DNA of 56,987 bases from Dyadobacter frigoris. Its GTDB lineage: Bacteria > Bacteroidota > Bacteroidia > Cytophagales > Spirosomataceae. The notes below the pieces were generated by a model. That model saw nothing but the letters and a program-made list of their open reading frames with translations, was not told where the DNA came from and did no database searches. Both the position numbers and the translations under genes were made by a program. The DNA lies in contig NZ_SZVO01000027.1 in the NCBI RefSeq assembly GCF_005280585.1, forward strand, positions 1 through 56,987, written 5' to 3'. Of the stretch, positions 44,168 to 54,281 are shown one piece after another. Position 1 is the stretch's first letter; every line of letters begins with the position of its first letter.

Positions 44168-45532
44168 TTAGCTTTCCTGTTTGATACTCTTCAAAAAAAC
44201 AATTCCAGACACGCCTGCGATGACAGAAGCAAGTAAAATACCATATTTTGCCTGGTCGACCATTTCTGCGTGGCTGAAAGCCAGTCCTGTGATAAAAAGT
44301 GACATAGTAAAACCGACTCCTGCGAGCATCGCAACTCCGATGATATGGTTCCAGGTTGTCTGGTAAGGTAATTCTGAGAATTTAAACCGTACCATCAAAT
44401 AAGTGAAAAGTAACACGCCTATAAATTTTCCGGCTAACAGTCCGGCTGAAACGCCAATGCTAACAGGGTTAAGCAAAGAAGAAAAGAAGTCACTTCCGAT
44501 CACCATGCCTGCATTAGCCAAAGCAAATAACGGCATGATCACGAAGGCTACCCAGGGATGCAGTGAATATTCTATTTTTTGCAGCGGTGTTTCCGCATCG
44601 GTACTTAGTTTTTTTATTTTTTCGATGGTCTGATGCTGCTCAGCGGTCGTTAGTGATCCGTTTTGCGGGATTTCATTTTCGAAATTGGTGATATACGTTC
44701 TGATTTTACTGACATATTCATTTTCATCAATTTTAGTCCGGGCAGGGATTGTGAAGGCAACCAGTACGCCTGCGATTGTAGCATGAACGCCTGAAAAAAT
44801 AAATCCGCCCCAGACAGCGATGCCGATGATCAGATAAAAAAGTGTACTGCGAACGCCCAGTAAATTTCCAATCGTTAAAATTGCCAGCAGGACACCTGCG
44901 AAGATTAAAGGTGTAAAGGCAATATGTGCGGTGTAAAAAAAAGCGATCACAAGTACGGCGCCTAAATCATCGGCTACGGCAAGGGCTGAAAGAAATACCT
45001 TTACCGAACCTGGAATGTGCCTGCCGGCCATCGACAACAGCGAAAGCGCAAAAGCGATATCGGTCGCCATCGGGATTCCCCAGCCATGTTCAGATTCAAG
45101 ATTTTTATTCAGTAGAAAATATATGCCCGCAGGTACCAGCATCCCGCCCAAGGCAGCCATCATAGGAAGCGATGCTTTTTTTAGCGTTGATAATTCGCCG
45201 GCAATAAACTCTCTTTTCAGTTCCAATCCAATCACAAAAAAGAATAGCGCCATAAGGCCGTCATTGATCCAGACATGCAAAGGCCTGCTGAAGACAAAGT
45301 CGTGAAAGCCGATCGAAAGTTTAGTATCCCACAAATGATGATAGGATTCTCCCCAGGGAGAATTTACCCAAACAATGGCCACAATCACATTGATAAAAAG
45401 AATGATGCCGCCTGTAAACTCCTGATGTATAAATTTGCTTACCGGGCTTAATATCTGATCAATCGGGGATTTTGCCATCTTGAAGGTCGTTCGGGATTTG
45501 GAAGGTGAGTTTGCAAATATATTACTAAACAC
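44168..45532 (-). CDS. nhaA: Na+/H+ antiporter NhaA
   Basis: The 454-residue protein has the NhaA landmarks: WINDGLMALFFFVIGLELKR, GGMLVPAGIYFLLN, GIPMATDIAFALSLLSMAGR and the paired aspartates in FLSALAVADDLGAVLVIAFF, followed by the C-terminal helices. The Asp pair binds Na+ in exchange for two protons, protecting cells from sodium and high pH. A second possible start at 45478 (MAKSPIDQIL) gives 436 residues and looks closer to relatives. It heads the leftward group and is divergent from the trehalose gene. Confidence 0.95.
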   Translation of the reverse strand: MFSNIFANSPSKSRTTFKMAKSPIDQILSPVSKFIHQEFTGGIILFINVIVAIVWVNSPWGESYHHLWDTKLSIGFHDFVFSRPLHVWINDGLMALFFFVIGLELKREFIAGELSTLKKASLPMMAALGGMLVPAGIYFLLNKNLESEHGWGIPMATDIAFALSLLSMAGRHIPGSVKVFLSALAVADDLGAVLVIAFFYTAHIAFTPLIFAGVLLAILTIGNLLGVRSTLFYLIIGIAVWGGFIFSGVHATIAGVLVAFTIPARTKIDENEYVSKIRTYITNFENEIPQNGSLTTAEQHQTIEKIKKLSTDAETPLQKIEYSLHPWVAFVIMPLFALANAGMVIGSDFFSSLLNPVSIGVSAGLLAGKFIGVLLFTYLMVRFKFSELPYQTTWNHIIGVAMLAGVGFTMSLFITGLAFSHAEMVDQAKYGILLASVIAGVSGIVFLKSIKQES

Positions 45533-45829
45533 TTTATACTATTCAAAATACGGAGAAGTAATCGATCATATGGAGTCCGATTGATTTTATTCACTCTTTC
45601 AATTTGAACTGATTAATTATTTGAACGATAGTGTCTTATAACAATTTAATAAATTGGAAAGATTTGGGGAAATACATGAAATAAAAATTTGGAATTTTAT
45701 TTCTGTCGCTGCTAAAAACCAAATAAAATCTACTCTTTGATTGTAATTAACTCATTGAAATTTTGTCTTTACACGATTATTTGCCTATTTTTAAGAAAAT
45801 GAACTCTGAAATGGGATCGTTTAACACGT

Positions 45830-48060
45830 ATGACAGATCAAAAAGAAATACAAAGTTCAGGCAGATTAATTGTAGTTGCTTACAGGGTACCTTTTAAAAT
45901 TATTCATCACGATGAGCATATAGAACTCAGGCAAACTCTGGCGGACTCGTCTCAGCAGTACTGTCGCTGACAGCTGAGAGAAAGGATTCTTTTTTTAGTA
46001 AGCAGGAAAAAATTCAATGGATTGGGTATAGCGAGCAGACAGAGGAGGAGCTGGGAGGGCTATCAATCGAAAATGATTCTTTTCAGGTGCATCCCGTTTT
46101 TATCCCCGAACAAGTTAATGAAGATTATTATGAAGGATTCTGCAATAATTTAATATGGCCGTTATGCCATTATTTTCCCTACCTGGCCCGGTTTGAAGAT
46201 CATTATTTTGAGGCTTACAAAACAGCAAATAAGCTTTTCTTTGACAAAGTTGATCAGGTGATTCAGCCAGGAGACACCATATGGGTGCAGGATTATCAGC
46301 TGATGCTATTGCCGGAAATGATCCGGCAGAAATATCCTGACAATAAAATCGGATTCTTCTTTCACATTCCTTTTCCTTCCTATGAACTGTTCCGGATGCT
46401 GCCTGTGATATGGCGGAAAGCGATCGTTGACGGAATTCTCGGTGCGGATGTAGTAGGATTTCATACCAATGACTACGTTGAGAACTTTCTAAAAGCTGCC
46501 CGTCTGGTATCGGGTTACGGTAATAAGTTGCATTATGTACATATGGGAAACAGGATCGTTAAAATAGATTCTTTTCCGATCAGCATTGATTATGAAAAAT
46601 TCAATGGTTCCTATGATGATCCTGAGGTCGCCGAAGTCCGTGATCAAAGCAGAGCCTCACTGATGGAGAAAATAATTTTTTCGGTGGACCGGCTGGATTA
46701 TTCGAAAGGGATCAGACATCGTTTGCATGGCTTCACAAAATTTCTGCAAGACTATCCACAGTGGCACGGAAAGGTTTCTTTCGTGATGGTTGTGGTTCCC
46801 TCCCGTGATACGATCGAACAATATCAGTTTATGAAGATGGAGATCGATCAAACCGTTGGCAGGATCAATGCAGCATATGGCGATATTTACTGGCAACCTA
46901 TTATTTACCAGTACCGCTCGATGAGCTATCCTGAGCTGGTGGGGATGTACACTGCCAGTGATGTGGCCCTGATTACGCCCCTTCGCGACGGAATGAACCT
47001 CGTGTGCAAAGAATTTGTAGCCAGCCGGAAAGATTCTCAGGGTGTGCTGATTCTGAGCGAAATGGCAGGTGCTGCACAGGAGCTTGGCGAGGCGCTGATT
47101 ATTAATCCCTTTGATATTAATGGGATTGCCCAGGCCATTCAGGAAGCATTTGAGATGCCGGCTCAGGAGCAGACCAAGAGAATGGATGCTATGCGTGAGC
47201 GGATCAGAGACTATGATGTATTTGCATGGACCAATGACTTTTTTACCCAAATGATGATGCTTGAACAAGAATACGAACGACTAAAACAAGTTTTGTTAAC
47301 AAATAAGGGCATTGCCCAAATGCGTGAAGCTTACAGGGCCAGCAAAAACAGAATTTTGTTCTTTGACTATGATGGCACGCTTTCGCCATTGGTTCCGGAT
47401 CCCTCTCAGGCGAATGTTTCCGACGAGGTGAAAAATCTGATTATGGAACTTGCAGAGCGCAATACTGTCGTCATTATCAGCGGAAGAGACCGTCTTTTTC
47501 TGGATGAGCGCTTTAAGGGACTGCCGGTTCATATCATTGCCGAGCATGGCGCATTGATCAAAACCAAAGGTCAGGAGGAGTGGGTTTTAAATGAAAATTA
47601 TGAGGAAAACTGGATAGATAGTATCAGGCCTATACTTGATCTGTATGCTAAAAGGTGTCCCGGAGCATTCGTTGAAGAAAAGGAAACCTCCTTGGCCTGG
47701 CATTTCCGTGTTGCTGATGATGCCGAATATGCTGACCGAAGAGCCCAGGAGCTGGCCTGGCAGCTCAAGAATTTTATTCAGCCGGAACTGAACTTGCAAA
47801 TTATAGAGGGAAACAAAGTTGTCGAGGTCAAAAAGACTGCTTACAACAAGGGTACAGCGGCAAGAAGTTTTGTCGAAGGAGGGGTGTATGATTTTATTTT
47901 AGCCATTGGAGACGATACGACGGATGAAGATATGTTTGAGGCGTTACCCGAAACAGCTTATACCATTAAAATTGGAGATGATTTATCTTCTGCCCGAAAT
48001 CACATCAGAAATCAGGATGAAGTATACCATTTTCTGACTTTTATGGTTTCGGCTGGTTAG
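45830..48060 (+). pseudogene. Bifunctional trehalose-6-phosphate synthase/phosphatase, frameshifted near its start
   Basis: The natural start is the ATG at 45830 (MTDQKEIQSSGRLIVVAYRV), but one base is missing near 45933-45936: RQNSGGLVSAVLSL is expected and RQTLADSS is read before a stop. Restoring it gives about 743 residues. The frame open from 46087 keeps a GT20 domain (WVQDYQLMLLPEM, FFHIPFPSYELFRMLP, VDRLDYSKGI, LRDGMNLVCKEFVA) and a HAD phosphatase domain (FFDYDGTLSPLVPDP, VVIISGRDR, IGDDTTDEDMFEALPE). It would make trehalose from UDP-glucose and glucose-6-phosphate. Without the first 86 residues, the N-terminal substrate loop is lost. Either a mutation or a sequencing error. Confidence 0.9.
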
Positions 48061-48162
48061 TGACAGTATTATTGGTCCGAACTGGCCTTACTTATCATAC
48101 TAACACTTGCCGGGTTAAACCGGGCATGATTTTGGTGTTTAAAGTTTTTCATTGTTAAGTTT

Positions 48163-49899
48163 ATGCAACACCAAAAAAAACTAAATGAACTGGCCGCAAC
48201 AGCTATTTGTGGTAATGATATTACTTCATCCTGTTTATATGTTTCCTCTCTTACGATCATTTATGCAGGACAGTATGCGTGGCTTGCGTTGATTTTTGTG
48301 GCCATAGTCCTTTTCCTTTTTCGCAGAATTTATGGCGAAGTGGTTGGCGCGCTTCCCCTGAATGGCGGAGCTTACAACGTACTTTTGAATACGACCAGCA
48401 AAAGTAATGCTTCCATTGCAGCATGTCTTACTATTTTGTCTTACATGACTACGGCTGTTATTTCTGCCAGTGAAGCGATGCACTATCTGCATGGCATTTT
48501 ACCCTCGCTGCCGGTTATGCTCGCAACCGGTGGACTAATTACAGCATTTTTATTTTTAGTGATGTCAGGTATTAGTGAATCATCCATTGTCGCGATCGTG
48601 ATCTTTATTCTTCACATTTTTGCCATGGTTGCCTTGATTATAAGTGCTGCATGGTTTGTCTCTATTCATGGTTTTGATATAGCTTCCGATAATTTTAAAA
48701 CGCCTGCACACGGAGGGATTGCCACAGCGCTTTTTTTAGGTTTTAGCACCGCGATGCTTGGCATCTCAGGTTTTGAAAGTTCGGCTAATTTTGTTGAGGA
48801 GCAAAAAAGAGGTGTGTTCCGAAAAACACTTCGGAACATGTGGGTGGCCGTTACGGTTATTAATCCTTTAATGGCCCTGGCTGCTGTTATGGTGTTGCCT
48901 CTGACAGAAGTTGCCGTGCATCAGGAAGCATTATTATCTCATCTTGGTAACAGCACAGCCGGTCCATGGCTTTCCACCTTTATTTCGGTGGATGCTGTGC
49001 TGGTTTTGAGCGGGGCCTTGTTGACTTCTTATGTAGGCGTAAATGGTCTTATCAAACGAATGACCCTGGACCGTATCCTGCCACAGTTTCTTTTAAAGGA
49101 AAACAAAAACGGAAGTTCTCCCAGAATTCTTATCCTGTTTTACCTTCTTTGTCTGTCGGTACTTCTGATTACACAGGGTCAGCTTGGTCCGTTGGCAGGT
49201 GTTTATACGATTTCATTCCTTTTGGTAATGATCTATTTTGGCTTTGGTAATTTTCTTTTAAAGATTAAAAGAAGCAGGCTCCCAAGGCCTGAGAGGGCAT
49301 CTATTTTCTCAGTAGCACTTGCTGTTATGGCGGTGATGGCAGCACTTTACGGGAATGTGATTATGCATGCAGAGTATCTGATCGTTTTTCTGCAATACTT
49401 CCTCCCGTCTATCATCATCATTACGCTTTTGCTGAACAGGAACGAGATCATGCAGTATATGCTTGTGGTGGTTGATAGTTTTTTTACATCTGTGAAAAAG
49501 GTTGCCGCTGCCAGCAAATTTCATCTGACTAGGGCAATTAAAAAACTCAGCGAGCAGGAATTTGTCTACTTTACCAAGGGCGATGACATTTCAATTCTGA
49601 ATAAAGTGATGATTTATGTTCAGGAAAATGAAATTACTAAAAAACTAAAAATTGTTACCGTTTTAAAAGACGGGGGAGTGGTTTCAGAAGATTTTTTAAG
49701 AGACCTGGATGTGCTCGACAGGGCTTATCCCGAAATTAAAATTGAGTATATTCAGATACACGGCATTTTTGGTCCGCAAATTATTCAGCGTCTAAGCAGG
49801 GAATGGAATATACCTATCAATTTTATGTTTATCAGTTCTCCAAGCGATAGGTTTTCACACCATGTTTCAGAACTAGGAGGGGTCAGGCTGATTATTTAG
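48163..49899 (+). CDS. APC-superfamily amino acid permease
   Basis: The 578-residue protein has about 12 helices (20-440). The APC substrate helix is LNELAATAICGNDITSSCLY, and GGAYNVLLNT, GFSTAMLGISGFESSANFVE and the LLTSYVGVNGLIKRM helix match amino acid transporters. A soluble C-terminal domain of about 120 residues (YFTKGDDISILNKVMIYVQE, VSEDFLRDLDVLDRAYPEIK) resembles the extended tails of some family members. The substrate is unknown. It follows the trehalose gene by 100 bp and is followed by a strong terminator. Confidence 0.88.
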   Translation: MQHQKKLNELAATAICGNDITSSCLYVSSLTIIYAGQYAWLALIFVAIVLFLFRRIYGEVVGALPLNGGAYNVLLNTTSKSNASIAACLTILSYMTTAVISASEAMHYLHGILPSLPVMLATGGLITAFLFLVMSGISESSIVAIVIFILHIFAMVALIISAAWFVSIHGFDIASDNFKTPAHGGIATALFLGFSTAMLGISGFESSANFVEEQKRGVFRKTLRNMWVAVTVINPLMALAAVMVLPLTEVAVHQEALLSHLGNSTAGPWLSTFISVDAVLVLSGALLTSYVGVNGLIKRMTLDRILPQFLLKENKNGSSPRILILFYLLCLSVLLITQGQLGPLAGVYTISFLLVMIYFGFGNFLLKIKRSRLPRPERASIFSVALAVMAVMAALYGNVIMHAEYLIVFLQYFLPSIIIITLLLNRNEIMQYMLVVVDSFFTSVKKVAAASKFHLTRAIKKLSEQEFVYFTKGDDISILNKVMIYVQENEITKKLKIVTVLKDGGVVSEDFLRDLDVLDRAYPEIKIEYIQIHGIFGPQIIQRLSREWNIPINFMFISSPSDRFSHHVSELGGVRLII

Positions 49900-49927
49900 C
49901 CGAATTAATCATACTTGATGAGTTACC

Positions 49928-49962
49928 AAAAAGGATAAAAACGTAAGTTTTTATCCTTTTTT
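49928..49962 (+). terminator. Terminator after the APC permease
   Basis: AAAAAGGATAAAAAC pairs with GTTTTTATCCTTTTT around a short loop and continues as T's, 29 bp past the stop. Confidence 0.85.
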
Positions 49963-50105
49963 CATTTTCGTGAAAATATTATATTTCGAAGGTATTTTAT
50001 TTGTTTTAAAAGGTTCTGGGAGTAGTCTGGCAAATTTTCACTTTCTTTATTTAAAGAATACAAAATATTTAAGATTAACAAAGTATCCCGAATCTACCAC
50101 CTCTG

Positions 50106-51527
50106 ATGGAATCACTCATTAATTTACTAAACGACATTATCTGGAGTAATGCGCTTATCATTCTTTGTCTGGCCACAGGAATCTACTTTTCTTTCGTAAC
50201 AAGATTTCTTCAGGTCCGCTACATCAAAGACATGGTCGGACTGCTATTTGGCGGGAAATCTTCTGAAAAAGGAGTTTCATCCTTTCAGGCATTTGCTATT
50301 GCCATATCAGGAAGGGTCGGTACAGGCAATATTGCCGGCGTTGCAACGGCTATTGCCATGGGAGGACCAGGTGCTGTTTTCTGGATGTGGGCCATTGCAT
50401 TTCTTGGCGCCGCATCCGCCTATGTGGAGGCGACATTAGGTCAAATTTATAAAGAGGTGAAAGATGGTCAATACCGGGGCGGCCCTGCTTTTTATATTGA
50501 AAAAGGACTAGGCATTAAATGGTATGCTACTCTTTTCGCGGTGGCTACCATTTTAAGCACGGCTGTATTTTTGCCGGGGGTGCAGAGTAACAGTATTGCA
50601 AGCAGCGCTAAAATTGCGTTTGATATTCCTGTGGAGATCTCAGGTGCGGTGATAACAGCGATGTTGGGACTTATAATTTTCGGCGGTGTTAAAAGGATTG
50701 GTAAGGTGGCCGAGTTTGTGGTTCCCTTTATGGCGGGTGCCTATATTCTGATGGCATTGATTATTATTGTTTTAAACATTACACAGGTGCCAGCGGTTTT
50801 TGGTCTGATAATTCGTTCAGCGTTTGATATGGAACCCGCTTTTGCCGGTATTTTTGGTATGGCCGTATCATGGGGTGTTAAAAGAGGTATTTATTCCAAT
50901 GAAGCAGGGCAGGGAACGGCTCCTCATGCGGCAGCGGCGGCTGAGGCGAGTCATCCGGCCAAGCAGGGATTAGTTCAGGCTTTTTCGGTATATGTTGATA
51001 CGCTTTTTGTTTGTACAGCCACGGCGCTGATGATTCTTTTCACAGGGAAATTTAATGTAGTCAACCCCGCAGGAGGTTTTCTGGTTGAAAATGTTAAAGG
51101 AATGGCCATCGGTTCTGAATTTACCCAGCAGGCAATCAATTCCCATTTCCCTTCGCTGGGTAGTGGTTTTGTTTCGATCGCGCTTCTTTTCTTTGCTTTC
51201 ACAACTATTATGGCCTATTACTACATTGCTGAAACTAATTTGAGTTATTTGATGAAGAAAAGCGACAGTAAAGTGTTTTTGTGGGGACTTCGCGCCCTGA
51301 TTATGGCGGCTACATTTTATGGTTCGATAAAAACTGCGGCATTGGCCTGGACCGTTGGTGATATTGGTGTCGGCCTGATGGCCTGGCTGAATATCATTGC
51401 CATTTTGCTATTAAGAAAGCCTGCGCTTGACGCACTTAAAGATTATCAACACCAAAAGCAGCAGGGTAAAGACCCGGTTTACAGTGCCCGGGAAATGGGT
51501 GTAAAAAATGCGGAGGAATGGAATTAA
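50106..51527 (+). CDS. Alanine/glycine:cation symporter (AGCS family)
   Basis: The 473-residue protein has about ten helices and the AGCS signatures: FQAFAIAISGRVGTGNIAGV, GGPGAVFWMWAIAFLGAASA, RGGPAFYIEKGLG and GVKRGIYSNEAGQGTAPHAA. It imports alanine or glycine with Na+. It has its own terminator, so it is monocistronic, and depends on the sodium gradient that the two antiporters nearby help set. Confidence 0.95.
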   Translation: MESLINLLNDIIWSNALIILCLATGIYFSFVTRFLQVRYIKDMVGLLFGGKSSEKGVSSFQAFAIAISGRVGTGNIAGVATAIAMGGPGAVFWMWAIAFLGAASAYVEATLGQIYKEVKDGQYRGGPAFYIEKGLGIKWYATLFAVATILSTAVFLPGVQSNSIASSAKIAFDIPVEISGAVITAMLGLIIFGGVKRIGKVAEFVVPFMAGAYILMALIIIVLNITQVPAVFGLIIRSAFDMEPAFAGIFGMAVSWGVKRGIYSNEAGQGTAPHAAAAAEASHPAKQGLVQAFSVYVDTLFVCTATALMILFTGKFNVVNPAGGFLVENVKGMAIGSEFTQQAINSHFPSLGSGFVSIALLFFAFTTIMAYYYIAETNLSYLMKKSDSKVFLWGLRALIMAATFYGSIKTAALAWTVGDIGVGLMAWLNIIAILLLRKPALDALKDYQHQKQQGKDPVYSAREMGVKNAEEWN

Positions 51528-51563
51528 TGCGTAATTGAATACAAATCATACAGATTTTTAAAG

Positions 51564-51594
51564 AATGCAGCTCTTAGGGACTGCATTTTTTTTG
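51564..51594 (+). terminator. Terminator after the AGCS symporter
   Basis: AATGCAG and CTGCATT form a 7-bp stem around CTCTTAGGGA, followed by eight T's. Confidence 0.8.
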
Positions 51595-51752
51595 TTTATA
51601 CCATGCTGTGATACAGTTATTTATGTTATTTATAGAGTGAAGACAGAAAAGATATTAAACCCCAGGTTTACTTTTTAGTCTAACAAACTTATCCATTGCA
51701 AACGCCTCCGTAGCAAATCTCACGCAGCGACTGGCACAAATCTGTTTCCGCT

Positions 51753-54158
51753 ATGAAAATCTCTTTGATTTTACTATGCTTCTGCATAGGGCTACCTCGT
51801 TATTCGCCCGCCCAGCAAACATCTTCCCCAAAGTATCGTATTTCAGGTAAGCTTGAAGATGCTGATAAAAATCCTGTTTTATTTGCAAACGTTGCACTAT
51901 ATTCTGTTAAAGATTCTTCTTTAGTTGGCGGGATTGTCTCCGATGAAAATGGTCAATTTTCAATGCCTAGTGAAATTGGAAATTATTTTCTTAAAATCAC
52001 CTACCTGGCCTTGGACGATAAAATTGTTTCCGGGGTGAAAATTACAACCAAGGATTTAAATCTTGGCGTGATTACCATGGCAGCCGATGCGCGGGTTTTA
52101 AGTGAGGTTGTAGTAACGGGGCAGAAAAGTCAGTTGGAATTGCAGTTGGATAAGCGCGTATTTAATGTCGGAAAGGACATGAGCAACATCGGCAGCAATG
52201 CTTCGGATATTCTCAATAATATGCCTTCGGTGACTGTTGATGTGGATGGAAATGTGGCGCTTCGTGGAAGTCAGAACGTCAGGATTTTGATTGATGGGAA
52301 ACAGTCGGGCATGGTTGGGATGAATCCCGCAGAAGCACTTAAACAAATTCCCGGGGATTTGATTGAAAGTATCGAAATTATTACAAATCCGTCTTCGCGC
52401 TATGATGCAGAAGGAGAGGTGGGAATCCTGAATATTGTCATGAAAAAAAATATTCGCTATGGTGTAAACGGATCTTTCACGGCCACGGGAGGTTACCCGT
52501 CTAACTTTGCCGGATCTTTTAATTTGAATTACAGAACAAAAAAAGTAAACCTGAGTGCAAATTACGGGCATCTGTACAGGGATTCTCCTGGGCGAGGTAC
52601 ATCACGCCAGCAATATACCAGTGCCGATACAAGTTTTGTATACGAACAGAATAATACCCGATCGCGCAGTGGTTATTCGAATACCTTTGGTCTGGGAATG
52701 GATTATTTTCTGAATCAGTACAATACGCTGACTGCGACACTCTCTTACCGTAAATCCAGAAATAAAAATAATACGATGCTCGAATACAGGGATTTTGATC
52801 TTAATAACACTCTGAGCAGAACGGTGCTGAGAAGCGAAAATGAAAAGGAGCCCCGGGCTAATCTGGAAGCCGCTTTAAATTATAACAAGACCTTTAAAAA
52901 GAAAGGACAAAGCCTGAGTTTTGTCGGGAAGTATATTGTCAGCGCCGAAACCGAGGCTTCGCTATTCAACCAATCCACGGATGGAGAAACCCAGCAGCTT
53001 AAACAGCGCTCATTTAATACTGAGGATGAGAAGAACTTTCTTTTTCAGCTTGATTATATTCATCCGTATAGTAAAACCGGGAAAGTTGAGGTAGGTCTGA
53101 AAAGTTCGCTCAGACTACTGGACAACGATTTTTCGGTGCACCAGCAAAACCAGGAATTAAACTGGATTATTTTGCCGCAGTTCGATAACAGGTTCGGTTA
53201 CGATGAAAAGATCAGTGCCGGTTATCTGATGGCAAGTGATCAGTTTGGCAAATTTTTTGTACAGGCGGGACTTCGGGGCGAGTATTCCGATATCTTATCG
53301 GAGCTTAAAAAGACAAACGTATCGAATCACCGGAAGTATTTTAATTTGTTTCCGAGCGTCCATCTCTCTTATAAATTGCAGGATAAGCAGACGATTCAAC
53401 TTAGTTATAGTTACCGGCTCAGTCGCCCGGGTTTCAGAAGTTTGCTTCCCTTTTCCAATTTTAGCGATCCCAGGGTTTTTAGAGCGGGCAATCCGCTGTT
53501 GAATCCTGAATATACGCATTCCTTTGAAGCGGGTCACCTGCTGAATATGGAGAAAGGTTCATTGCTTTCGAGCCTTTATTACCGGCACCGGTTAGGCGTT
53601 GTCGAAAATATTACAGCCGTGGATTCGGCGGGTTTTACAACAATTACCCCAATTAATTTGTCGACTGGTAATTCCTATGGATTAGAATTTAACCTTTCCT
53701 ATGATCCGTTTGAGTGGTGGAAGTGGACTGCCAGCGCTAATTTTTTCAGGGCAACCAATGAAGGTTTTTATCAGGACAGAAAACTCCGGAGCGATACCTA
53801 TACCTGGACCGGCAGGGCGTCTTCCCGGATTACACTATTCAAAAATATCGATTTTCAATCATCGCTCAATTACCGGGCGCCAAGAAAGACAACCCAGGGC
53901 AGAGAGTTGTCCCAGTATTCTATTGACCTTGGGCTTTCAAGGGACATACTGAAAGGAAGGGGAACGGTGACAGCGAGCGTCCGGGATTTATTTAACAGCA
54001 GAAAACGGCGTAGCATCACGCAGACCGCCGGTTATTATTCCAGGTCTGAATTTCAGTGGCGCGCACGTCAGTTTCTTGTCACATTCTCTTACCGGCTGAA
54101 TGGTTCAAAAGCCAAAGAGAGAAATAACGACGATGCTGACAGTGGCGAAGATAGTTAA
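51753..54158 (+). CDS. Outer-membrane beta-barrel receptor (TonB-receptor-like)
   Basis: The 801-residue protein has a signal peptide (about 1-21), a carboxypeptidase-regulatory-like domain (about 28-112), a plug-like region (about 125-225: SDILNNMPSVTVDVDGNVAL, RILIDGKQSG, NPSSRYDAEGEVGILNIVMK) and a barrel with RLSRPGFRSLLPFSNFSDPR and a C terminus near ARQFLVTFSYRLNG plus a charged tail. It is a third family member in the window and stays full length. Its place between the AGCS and ClC genes is odd for an import receptor; the ligand is unknown. Confidence 0.9.
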   Translation: MKISLILLCFCIGLPRYSPAQQTSSPKYRISGKLEDADKNPVLFANVALYSVKDSSLVGGIVSDENGQFSMPSEIGNYFLKITYLALDDKIVSGVKITTKDLNLGVITMAADARVLSEVVVTGQKSQLELQLDKRVFNVGKDMSNIGSNASDILNNMPSVTVDVDGNVALRGSQNVRILIDGKQSGMVGMNPAEALKQIPGDLIESIEIITNPSSRYDAEGEVGILNIVMKKNIRYGVNGSFTATGGYPSNFAGSFNLNYRTKKVNLSANYGHLYRDSPGRGTSRQQYTSADTSFVYEQNNTRSRSGYSNTFGLGMDYFLNQYNTLTATLSYRKSRNKNNTMLEYRDFDLNNTLSRTVLRSENEKEPRANLEAALNYNKTFKKKGQSLSFVGKYIVSAETEASLFNQSTDGETQQLKQRSFNTEDEKNFLFQLDYIHPYSKTGKVEVGLKSSLRLLDNDFSVHQQNQELNWIILPQFDNRFGYDEKISAGYLMASDQFGKFFVQAGLRGEYSDILSELKKTNVSNHRKYFNLFPSVHLSYKLQDKQTIQLSYSYRLSRPGFRSLLPFSNFSDPRVFRAGNPLLNPEYTHSFEAGHLLNMEKGSLLSSLYYRHRLGVVENITAVDSAGFTTITPINLSTGNSYGLEFNLSYDPFEWWKWTASANFFRATNEGFYQDRKLRSDTYTWTGRASSRITLFKNIDFQSSLNYRAPRKTTQGRELSQYSIDLGLSRDILKGRGTVTASVRDLFNSRKRRSITQTAGYYSRSEFQWRARQFLVTFSYRLNGSKAKERNNDDADSGEDS

Positions 54159-54281
54159 ATGTAAGCCGGGTTTCGGCTCAATTCATTACCGGGGAAACAG
54201 TGCTATTTAGAATCAAAATAATAGGAATTTACCCCGTAATGCGACAAGAAAAGTGTTAAATTAGATTTTTAAGAGAATTCA

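Noticed and set aside
46087..48060. Trehalose synthase starting at 46087 as the natural gene
   Set aside because: Conserved N-terminal family sequence is encoded upstream from 45830 in a frame that differs by one base.
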